A DNA stretch of 64,000 nt, from positions 372,001 to 436,000 of the forward strand of contig NZ_JAGMTU010000003.1 in the NCBI RefSeq assembly GCF_023703415.1, in the 5' to 3' direction. The stretch comes from Microbacterium sp. USTB-Y (GTDB lineage Bacteria > Actinomycetota > Actinomycetes > Actinomycetales > Microbacteriaceae). The notes beneath the pieces were generated by a model, which saw nothing but the letters and a program-made list of their open reading frames with translations, searched no databases and was not told the DNA's origin. Both the position numbers and the translations under genes were made by a program. Positions 58,031-64,000 of this stretch are shown here, in pieces; the stretch's first letter is position 1, and each line of letters begins with the position of its first letter.

Positions 58031-59166
58031 CGGTGGCCCCCCTGCCCTTCTGCCGCGAACGAGGCTTCGTACTGCGCCTGCCAGGCCTTCTGCTCGGCCA
58101 TGAGCGGGTGCGGATCGGTGTAGACGTGGTCGAAGATCGCCTCGGGCCCCGGCGAGGTGAGCTCGAGGGTGCGCACCCGCAGGTCCTCCGCCGCCTCGGC
58201 CGCCTCGGCCTCCGCGTCGGCGAAGACGGATCCGGCCGCGCCGCGGTGCTCGAGGTGGGCGCGGAGGCGGGCGATCGGATCGCGCCGCGCCCACTCCTGC
58301 TCCTCGTCGCTGCCGCGGTACTTCGTGGGGTCGTCGCTCGTGGTGTGCGCGCCCATGCGGTAGGTGACGGCCTCGATCGCGCGCGGGCCGTCGCCGCCCC
58401 GTGCCTCGTCGAGCGCCCGGCGGGTCACCGCGTAGCTCGCGAGCACGTCGTTGCCGTCCACCCGCACCGAGGGGATGCCGTAGCCGATACCGCGCTGCAC
58501 GAGCGGAACGCGGGACTGTGTGCTCACCGGCACCGAGATCGCCCAGTGGTTGTTCTGCAGGAAGAAGACCTCGGGGGTGCGGTAGCTCGCGGCGAACACC
58601 ATCGCCTCGTGCACGTCGCCCTGGCTGGAGGCGCCGTCGCCGTAGTAGACCATGACGGCCTCGTCGCGATCCGGGTCACCCGTGCCGCACTTGCCGTCAA
58701 AGACGAGCCCCATGGCCAGTCCCGTGGCGTGCAGGGCCTGCGAGCCGAGCACGAGGGTGTAGATGCGCGTGTTGCCGTTGCGGGGATCGGTCGGATCCCA
58801 GCCGCCGTTCGAGGTGCCGCGCATGAGCTTGATGATGTCGACCGGATCCACACCGCGAATACGGGTCACGACGTGCTCGCGATAGGACGGGAAGATCGTG
58901 TCCTGCGGACGGGCGGCGCGGGCGGATCCGACCTGGGCCGCCTCCTGCCCCCGGCTCGGCGGCCAGAGAGCGAGCTGGCCCTGGCGCTGCAGGTTGGTCG
59001 CCTGGGTGTCGATCGCGCGGATCGCGACCATGTCCCGGTAGAACTGCTCGATCTCGCCATCGGGGAGCGCCTCGATCAGAGGCAGATACTCCTCCGCCGC
59101 GGCGTTCGGGGCGTAGCTTCCGTCGGCGTCGAGGACGCGGACGACGGGGATATCGGCGTCAGTCAC
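58027..59166 (-). CDS. 2-oxoacid dehydrogenase E1 component, alpha subunit
   Basis: A 379-aa subunit that binds thiamine pyrophosphate and decarboxylates the 2-oxoacid. The cofactor motif is VYYGDGASSQGDVHEAMVFA with QNNHWAIS closing it, and the phosphorylation-loop region YRMGAHTTSDDPTKYR is typical of the PDH/BCKDH alpha family. The N-terminus (LQRQGQLALWPPSRGQEAAQ) resembles the branched-chain group. The GTG start lies exactly seven bases after a TAGCGT box, so the operon message is probably leaderless; no in-frame ATG gives a better start. Confidence 0.93.
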   Translation of the reverse strand: MTDADIPVVRVLDADGSYAPNAAAEEYLPLIEALPDGEIEQFYRDMVAIRAIDTQATNLQRQGQLALWPPSRGQEAAQVGSARAARPQDTIFPSYREHVVTRIRGVDPVDIIKLMRGTSNGGWDPTDPRNGNTRIYTLVLGSQALHATGLAMGLVFDGKCGTGDPDRDEAVMVYYGDGASSQGDVHEAMVFAASYRTPEVFFLQNNHWAISVPVSTQSRVPLVQRGIGYGIPSVRVDGNDVLASYAVTRRALDEARGGDGPRAIEAVTYRMGAHTTSDDPTKYRGSDEEQEWARRDPIARLRAHLEHRGAAGSVFADAEAEAAEAAEDLRVRTLELTSPGPEAIFDHVYTDPHPLMAEQKAWQAQYEASFAAEGQGGHR

Positions 59167-59173
59167 CTTGTCT

Positions 59174-59179
59174 ACGCTA
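59174..59179 (-). promoter_or_regulatory. -10 box for the leaderless 2-oxoacid dehydrogenase operon
   Basis: Minus-strand TAGCGT followed by 7 bases and the GTG at 59166. Confidence 0.55.
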
Positions 59180-59386
59180 ACCGACGTTTCGCGCTTCGCA
59201 GTGGAGGGTGCGCACAAACGATGCCGGGGGTCCTGTGACGATCCCCACGGACGCATGCGGGCTCGCGGATATCCAGGTGTCCCATGCATTTATGCCAGGT
59301 CCCCCTAGCTTTTTGCGTGGGATGCCTTGCATCTCTCGCGGCCCCGTCGAGCGCCCCGTGCGACGGCGGACGGGCGGACAACGGAC

Positions 59387-59422
59387 GGACGTGCGGGCGG
59401 ACGTGCGGGCGGACGTGCGGGG
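59387..59422. repeat. Tandem 12-base repeat GGACGTGCGGGC
   Basis: Two exact contiguous copies and a third differing only at the end, inside a longer degenerate GGAC/GGACG tract (59363-59470) just beyond the 3' end of the aminotransferase gene. The copy number may vary between strains. Confidence 0.7.
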
Positions 59423-59482
59423 GCGACGGACGGATGTGCGGACGACGGACGGACGCGCGGACGGCGGGCGTCGCCCGGGGCG

Positions 59483-60553
59483 TCAGGGGCGCTGCGCGGC
59501 GGCGACGGCGAGCACGCGGGGAAGCGACTCCGCCTCGCCGACCGAGATCCGGATGCCGTCTCCCGGGAAGGCGCGGACGATGAGACCCGCCTCCTCGAAC
59601 GCCGCGGCCACATCGGCGGTCGCCTCGCCCGTGGGCAGCCAGACGAAGTTGCCCTGCGCATCGGGCACGTCCCATCCCTGGGCGCGCAGGCCGTCGCGCA
59701 GCTCCGCGCGGCGCTCGACGATGACGGCCACCCTGGCGCGCAGTTCCTCCTCGGCGTCCAGGCTCGCGATCGCGGCGCCTTCCGCGGCGGCCGTGACCGA
59801 GAGCGGGATCGCCGTGGTGCGGGCGGCGTCGAGCACCCGCGGGTTGCCGATCGCGTAGCCGACGCGGAGGCCGGCGAGCCCGTACGCCTTGGAGAAGGTG
59901 CGCAGCACGACGACGTTGGGATGCGCCTCGAAGATGCGCTCGGCCAGGCCGTCGACGGCGTCGGGGGCGGTGACGAACTCGGCATAGGCCTCGTCAAGCA
60001 CGATCAGCACGTCCCGCGGCACCTTCTCGACGAAGGCCGCGAACTCGGCGCTGGTCACGATCGGGCCGGTCGGGTTGTTCGGCGTGCACACGATCACCAC
60101 GCGGGTGCGGTCGGTGATCGCCGCGGCCATCGCGTCGAGGTCGTGGCGCGCGTCAGCGGTCAGTGGTACCTGCACGCCGGTCGCCCCCGCCACCAGCGGA
60201 AGCCCCGGATACGCCTCGAAGGAGCGCCAGGCGTAGACGACCTCGTCGCCGACCGTGGCCGCCGCCTGCACCAGCTGGTAGAGGATCGCGACGCTGCCCG
60301 AGGCGACGTGTACCGCGTCGGGGGCGACGCCGTAGCGTTCACCGATCCGCGCACGCAGCGCCGCGGCCGTGGCATCGGGGTAGCGATTGATCGGCGCGCC
60401 GGCGGTGAGGGCGGCGACGACCGACGGCAGCGGCTCGAACGGGTTCTCGTTGCTGGACAGCTTGAACGCATCGGCGCCGGCCTGCTTGCCCTGACGGTAC
60501 GGCGGGAGGGCCGCGATCTCGGCACGGATGCGGGGCAGGATCTCTTCGCTCAC
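59483..60553 (-). CDS. Histidinol-phosphate / aromatic aminotransferase (HisC family)
   Basis: A 356-aa class II PLP enzyme. Motifs: [67 protein letters not shown], and the PLP lysine in [20 protein letters not shown]. Standalone copies away from the his operon are often aromatic amino acid aminotransferases (Pat), so the substrate is either histidinol phosphate or an aromatic amino acid. The start is GTG, six bases after a TAGACT box, hence probably leaderless. Confidence 0.92.
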   Translation of the reverse strand: MSEEILPRIRAEIAALPPYRQGKQAGADAFKLSSNENPFEPLPSVVAALTAGAPINRYPDATAAALRARIGERYGVAPDAVHVASGSVAILYQLVQAAATVGDEVVYAWRSFEAYPGLPLVAGATGVQVPLTADARHDLDAMAAAITDRTRVVIVCTPNNPTGPIVTSAEFAAFVEKVPRDVLIVLDEAYAEFVTAPDAVDGLAERIFEAHPNVVVLRTFSKAYGLAGLRVGYAIGNPRVLDAARTTAIPLSVTAAAEGAAIASLDAEEELRARVAVIVERRAELRDGLRAQGWDVPDAQGNFVWLPTGEATADVAAAFEEAGLIVRAFPGDGIRISVGEAESLPRVLAVAAAQRP

Positions 60554-60559
60554 GGGTCG

Positions 60560-60565
60560 AGTCTA
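60560..60565 (-). promoter_or_regulatory. -10 box for the leaderless aminotransferase gene
   Basis: Minus-strand TAGACT followed by six bases and the GTG at 60553. Confidence 0.55.
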
Positions 60566-60659
60566 GATCCGCGCTCCGCCCTGGCGCCCGGCCCGTCATC
60601 GCGCGCGTTCCGGGCGAGACTCCCCGCCGGATCCCGGTTTCAAGTGCGAGAATCGGCCC

Positions 60660-61064
60660 ATGAGGTTTCTCATCCGCGTCGTCGTGAACGCCTTCGCCAT
60701 CTGGGTCGTGAGCCTGATCACCATCCTCGAGGTCACGGTCACCCCGTACCCGCCGGGCGGCCAGATCCCCCTGGTGGTCACCCTGCTCGCGATCGGTGCG
60801 GTCTTCGCGATCGTGAACACGATCGTCGGCACCGTGGTGAAGGTGGTCGCGATACCGCTGTACATCCTCACCCTCGGGCTGATCTCGCTCGTCATCAACG
60901 GGTTCCTGCTCTGGCTCACCTCCTGGATCACCGGCTTCTGGGGATGGGGGCTGGCGGTCGGCGGTTTCGGCTGGACGATCGTGGCGGCCTTCCTCATCGC
61001 CGTCATCAACGCGATCTTCAACGCGATCCTGCGCCCGCAGCGCCAGCGCGACCGGGATCGCTGA
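60660..61064 (+). CDS. Phage holin family 4 (DUF360-like) membrane protein
   Basis: A 134-aa protein with four hydrophobic helices and a basic tail (RPQRQRDRDR). The pattern MRFLIRVVVNAFAIWVVSLI, then AIVNTIVGTVVKVVAIPLYI and TLGLISLVINGFLLWLTSWI, matches the widespread holin-4 superfamily membrane proteins found as ordinary chromosomal genes in actinobacteria. Despite the name there is no sign of a prophage here. A GAGAAT sequence six bases before the ATG could serve a leaderless transcript. Function unknown. Confidence 0.88.
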   Translation: MRFLIRVVVNAFAIWVVSLITILEVTVTPYPPGGQIPLVVTLLAIGAVFAIVNTIVGTVVKVVAIPLYILTLGLISLVINGFLLWLTSWITGFWGWGLAVGGFGWTIVAAFLIAVINAIFNAILRPQRQRDRDR

Positions 61065-61090
61065 GGATTCACGAGGCGCTCTCCCGCTCG

Positions 61091-62569
61091 TCATCCCGAC
61101 TCCGTCACCCGTGTCGCGGTGAAGTCCGTGGAGTCGATCAGGCTCGCGCCGTCATAGGCCGCGAATCGGTCACGGATCGCCGTCATGCGCGGGTCCCCGG
61201 ACTGCTCGGCCCTCTGCACGGTCTCGCGGTACTCCCCGAACCGATGCGCGGGCATGCCCGCGTCGATGCCGTGACCCGGCACAGCCGCGCGCGTGATCAC
61301 CACGCTCTGCGCCGACCCGGATCCGTCCGGCCTCCCGCCTCCCGCGAGACCGGCCACCGGATCGTCGGTGTGCCGTACGGCGACGTGCATCACGTCGCCG
61401 GGCAGCGCGGGTTCGACCGGCGAGCCGATCGTGTAGACACCCTGCACGGTGAACGCGCCGGACTGTGCGATCAGGTCGACGTTCATGCCGCCCTGCGAGT
61501 AGCCGACGAGGTCGACGGGCGTCTTCTCGTCCACGCCCGAGGCCCGGAGGGCGGCGACCGTGGCTTTGTACGAGTCGGACTCCTCGCGCCGGAGATACGC
61601 CTGCACGTTCGACCGCATGTCCCAGGGCTCCGTATCCGGCCGCCCCGGCCGCGTGCCGTCGACGTAGGCCACCACGCGGGCCGAGCCGTCCGCCAGGACG
61701 TACCTCTCGACGCGCACCTGCGGCCCCTCGCCGAAGGGGATCCGGCTGATCGCGTCGCTCAGGGAAGCCGGGGCCGCAGGAACCGGCAGAGCACCGGCGG
61801 CCGTCGATCCGCCGGCGAGCCGCCCCGGGCGGGACGTGAGGAGCAGGTCCCCGGGACGCGGCCCCACGGCACCCCGGCCCGGTGCGCCCGGTCCGGCGAG
61901 CCCGTCGACGAACACGACGCCCGGTGTCGGCTCGAGCGGTGCGCGCGGCGTCTGCCCGAGGCCCGGCGCCAGCAGCATCAGCAGAAGCAGGGCGCCCTGG
62001 GAAATACCGGCCTCGGTCGCGCCCCCGGTCAGGAGGGCCACCCGCACGGCGGGGCTCAGCGCCGCGAGCAGGTCGCCCGCGGTTCCCTGCATCTCGGAGA
62101 GCGGGGCTCCCGGCACGGCGGCGAACCCGTCGAAGACAGCGCGCGCCCATCCCTCCCGCAGTTCGCGCTGCATCTGCACCAGTCCCGGATTGCGTGCGAG
62201 GAGCTCGTCGATGCGGTGCAGGGATCCCTTCACGAGCTCCGGATCCGCCGGACCCGGCATCTGACGCCACGCGCGCAGCTCGGCGATCTCGAAGACGTCC
62301 GCCATGGTCGCCGTCGCGCTCGCGACCTCGTCGAGCGCGGAGTCGATCGCGTCGAGACGCCCCGTGGCCGCCCACACCGCTCCGAGGCCCCCGAGCGGCA
62401 GCCGGGCGGCGAGCCCGGACGCCTCGACGAGCACGGGGATCTCGAGCAGTTCCTCCCGCGCGACCTGCACCGCCGCGGCATCAGCTCGCACCCGGCCGGC
62501 CATCGCCCGCAGCCCGTCGGGGTCGACCGCGACGATCCCGCCGTGGGTGATCTCCACCTCTCCGCCCAC
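61091..62569 (-). CDS. Helical N-terminal domain fused to an alpha/beta hydrolase
   Basis: A 492-aa protein without a signal peptide. Residues about 1-200 are mostly helical (VDPDGLRAMAGRVRADAAAV, LDAIDSALDEVASATATMAD, LVQMQRELREGWARAVFDGF), resembling the WXG100-like or LXG-like helical regions of type VII-secreted proteins. The C-terminal half is an alpha/beta hydrolase with the nucleophile elbow LVGYSQGGMN, an acid candidate in AVRHTDDPVAG, and the late histidine in VPGHGIDAGMPAHRF. The start is GTG, four bases after the stop of a small helical protein. It may be a secreted or surface lipase-like effector. Confidence 0.7.
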   Translation of the reverse strand: MGGEVEITHGGIVAVDPDGLRAMAGRVRADAAAVQVAREELLEIPVLVEASGLAARLPLGGLGAVWAATGRLDAIDSALDEVASATATMADVFEIAELRAWRQMPGPADPELVKGSLHRIDELLARNPGLVQMQRELREGWARAVFDGFAAVPGAPLSEMQGTAGDLLAALSPAVRVALLTGGATEAGISQGALLLLMLLAPGLGQTPRAPLEPTPGVVFVDGLAGPGAPGRGAVGPRPGDLLLTSRPGRLAGGSTAAGALPVPAAPASLSDAISRIPFGEGPQVRVERYVLADGSARVVAYVDGTRPGRPDTEPWDMRSNVQAYLRREESDSYKATVAALRASGVDEKTPVDLVGYSQGGMNVDLIAQSGAFTVQGVYTIGSPVEPALPGDVMHVAVRHTDDPVAGLAGGGRPDGSGSAQSVVITRAAVPGHGIDAGMPAHRFGEYRETVQRAEQSGDPRMTAIRDRFAAYDGASLIDSTDFTATRVTESG

Positions 62570-62573
62570 GCCG

Positions 62574-62828
62574 TCACCCCGCCCGCAGCCCGGACTCGAT
62601 CGATTCCAGGAGATCGACCACCCCCGTGAGCTCGTGCTGTTGCTCGGTGCACCGGTCGAGCATCAGCTCGATCGCACGAGCCTTCCAGGCGCAGTCGACG
62701 ACGAGCGCACGTAGATCGGCGAGCACGCGGTTGAGCCGATCGCGGGCGCTCAGGCAGCGCAGCAGCGCCTCGGCGAGCATCCAGGATCCTTCGGCGGTGG
62801 CGGGGGCGACGGTCGGCATGGCATCCAC
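62574..62828 (-). CDS. Small helical protein upstream of the hydrolase
   Basis: An 84-aa protein if started at GTG 62828 (GGAG six bases upstream), or 81 aa from ATG 62819. It is almost entirely helical (AEALLRCLSARDRLNRVLAD, ARAIELMLDRCTEQQHELTG) with no membrane segment. I do not recognise a family; size and helicity are like small partner proteins of type VII systems. It lies four bases upstream of the hydrolase gene and is probably its partner or chaperone. Confidence 0.6.
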   Translation of the reverse strand: MDAMPTVAPATAEGSWMLAEALLRCLSARDRLNRVLADLRALVVDCAWKARAIELMLDRCTEQQHELTGVVDLLESIESGLRAG

Positions 62829-62969
62829 ACTGCGCTCCGGCGCAGCGTCCCGGGGCGCGGCGGCCGCACTCCGTGCACTCCTCCGGGGCCTTCCGCGCTG
62901 TGCAGGACGACCACCGTGCGAGCCCCTCCCCGCACTCGGGCGGCCGGCGCGGTGCGGCACAATGGAGCC

Positions 62970-63491
62970 ATGACCGAGTCGGACCCGTTCCGCGTGATCT
63001 TCGTGTGCACGGGCAACATCTGCCGGTCCCCCATGGCGGAGGTCGTCTTCCGCGACATCGCCGCAGCACAGGGTCTCGGCGACCGCATCGTCTCGACGAG
63101 CGCGGGCACCGGCGACTGGCACGTCGGCGAGCAGGCGGATCGCCGCACGATCGATGCCCTCGCCCGCCGCGGCTACGACGGTTCGGCACACCGCGCCCGG
63201 CAGTTCACCTACGACGACTTCGCCGAGAACGACCTGGTCGTCGCCCTGGACCGCACGCACGAGCGGATCCTGCGGCAGTGGGCGCGCGATGAGTCCGAGG
63301 AGGGCAAGGTGACCCTGCTGCTCTCCTTCGAGCACCACGGCGCCTCGTTCGAGCACCAGGGCGCGCTGGACGTGCCCGACCCCTACTACGCGGACGCCCC
63401 GGTGTTCGACGAGGTGCTCGGTATGATCGAGAGCGCGAGCCACGGCCTGTTCCGCCAGCTCGAACCCGCCATCCGACCGCCGCGTCCGTGA
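62970..63491 (+). CDS. Low-molecular-weight protein tyrosine phosphatase
   Basis: A 173-aa phosphatase. The P-loop near the N-terminus is FVCTGNICRSPMAE (C-x5-R with serine), and the general-acid loop is DVPDPYYAD near the C-terminus; both are complete. An insertion before the acid loop repeats itself (FEHHGASFEHQGA). The ATG at 62970 was chosen over the upstream extension because the P-loop strand normally lies within the first 20 residues. Relatives dephosphorylate tyrosine in surface-polysaccharide or signalling pathways. It is followed, after 41 bases, by purB. Confidence 0.92.
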   Translation: MTESDPFRVIFVCTGNICRSPMAEVVFRDIAAAQGLGDRIVSTSAGTGDWHVGEQADRRTIDALARRGYDGSAHRARQFTYDDFAENDLVVALDRTHERILRQWARDESEEGKVTLLLSFEHHGASFEHQGALDVPDPYYADAPVFDEVLGMIESASHGLFRQLEPAIRPPRP

Positions 63492-63532
63492 CACCGGCGG
63501 CCCGGATCCACGACTCTTCCCGGAGGACCCCC

Positions 63533-64000
63533 GTGACCGCCTCGCTCCCCGTCCAGCCCCTCAGCCCGCTCGACGGCCGCTACCGCGCCGCTGTCGCCGG
63601 CCTCGCCGACTACCTGTCCGAGGCGGGCCTGAACCGCGCCCGCGTCGAGGTCGAGGTGGAGTGGCTGATCGCCCTCACCGACCGCTCGCTGTTCGGCACC
63701 GCCCCTCTCGCCGACGCCGACAAGGAGCGCCTGCGCGGCCTCTACCGCGACTTCGGTCAGGCCGAGATCGACTGGCTCGCCGAGAAGGAGGCGGTGACCC
63801 GCCACGACGTGAAGGCCGTGGAGTACCTCGTCCGCGACCGCCTGTCCGCCCTGGGCCTGGACGCGATCGCCGAGCTGACGCACTTCGCCTGCACGAGCGA
63901 GGACATCAACTCCGCCTCGTACGCGCTGACCGTCAAGCGCGCGGTCGAGCGGGTGTGGCTGCCCGCCCTGCAGGACGTGATCGCCAAGCTCCGCGAACTC
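63533..64000 (+). CDS. purB: Adenylosuccinate lyase (partial)
   Basis: The first 156 codons of adenylosuccinate lyase, which makes fumarate in two steps of purine synthesis; the window ends inside the gene. The opening QPLSPLDGRYRAAVAGLADY and VEVEWLIALTDRSLF are characteristic, and EAVTRHDVKAVEYLVRDRL and FACTSEDINSASYALTVKRA contain conserved active-site residues (His in TRHDVKA, Ser-Glu-Asp-Ile-Asn). The GTG start follows CGGAGG. Confidence 0.95.
   Translation, partial: MTASLPVQPLSPLDGRYRAAVAGLADYLSEAGLNRARVEVEVEWLIALTDRSLFGTAPLADADKERLRGLYRDFGQAEIDWLAEKEAVTRHDVKAVEYLVRDRLSALGLDAIAELTHFACTSEDINSASYALTVKRAVERVWLPALQDVIAKLREL

Larger units (their letters stand above)
59167..59482. other. 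Intergenic region upstream of the dehydrogenase operon
   Basis: 316 bases without a gene. It contains the operon promoter (59174-59179). An AT-rich island at about 59275-59330 holds two related words, ATGCATTTATGCC and GGATGCCTTGCATC. A GGACG-rich low-complexity tract at 59363-59470 includes three exact tandem copies of GGACGTGCGGGC. Confidence 0.5.

Noticed and set aside
60660..61064. Holin-family protein as evidence of a prophage
   Set aside because: No endolysin, integrase or structural phage gene is nearby, and this family is common as a plain chromosomal gene in actinobacteria.

Overview
The window is about 70% GC, densely packed, and made of short translationally coupled operons (many ATGA or GTGA overlaps). 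Many genes start directly 6-7 bases after a TANNNT box, that is, they look leaderless. Together with the family content (LuxR-type two-component systems, Zur, DivIVA-like protein, CopD-CtaG fusion, ROK and maltose-type ABC operons, TIGR03943 permease pair) this points to an actinobacterial chromosome, most likely Microbacteriaceae and probably Microbacterium-like. That placement is inference from gene content. No tRNA, rRNA, IS element, phage or CRISPR was seen.

Layout. 1-7.6 kb: end of a proton-translocating transhydrogenase operon (pntA, pntB cut by the left edge), a small DUF1579-like protein, a Tat-exported phosphoesterase, a membrane-anchored esterase and a Na+/H+ antiporter. 7.6-12.2 kb: a LysR regulator divergent from a YeiH-type exporter, corA, and a serine-hydrolase-fold lipoprotein whose SxxK motif is lost. 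12.3-18.7 kb: two LuxR-type two-component systems flanking a secreted protein with aerolysin/ETX-like features, with a striking palindrome in its promoter. 18.8-26.5 kb: a leaderless RHH/Doc toxin-antitoxin pair whose Doc lacks the motif histidine, a PIF1/RecD-like helicase, a leaderless membrane protein, a CopD-CtaG fusion, HU, and a TetR-alpha/beta hydrolase pair. 26.6-38.4 kb: zinc-related genes (rpmB-rpmG-rpsN without zinc-binding cysteines, zur with a permease operon, znuACB behind a Zur-type box), a 3-methyladenine glycosylase carrying an in-frame palindromic repeat, a DivIVA-like protein and a TetR-DUF899 pair.

38.5-49.4 kb is a carbohydrate locus that looks built for sulfated uronic-acid polysaccharide (chondroitin sulfate or hyaluronan type): ABC importer, GntR/LacI hybrid regulator, Gfo/Idh oxidoreductase, two formylglycine-type sulfatases and a Tat-exported family 8 polysaccharide lyase. 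The lyase and second sulfatase form one operon, and the second sulfatase seems to start at ATT. 49.5-55.5 kb is an alpha-glucoside locus (SBP, two permeases, GH13 glucosidase, ROK repressor); the MalF-like permease has lost about 90 residues including the EAA loop. 55.5-64 kb: a three-gene 2-oxoacid dehydrogenase operon, a HisC-type aminotransferase, a small membrane protein, a helical protein plus hydrolase pair, a low-molecular-weight tyrosine phosphatase and the start of purB.

At least three families of intergenic palindromic or tandem repeats are scattered through the window. The hexamer GGATCC is far more common than base composition predicts.
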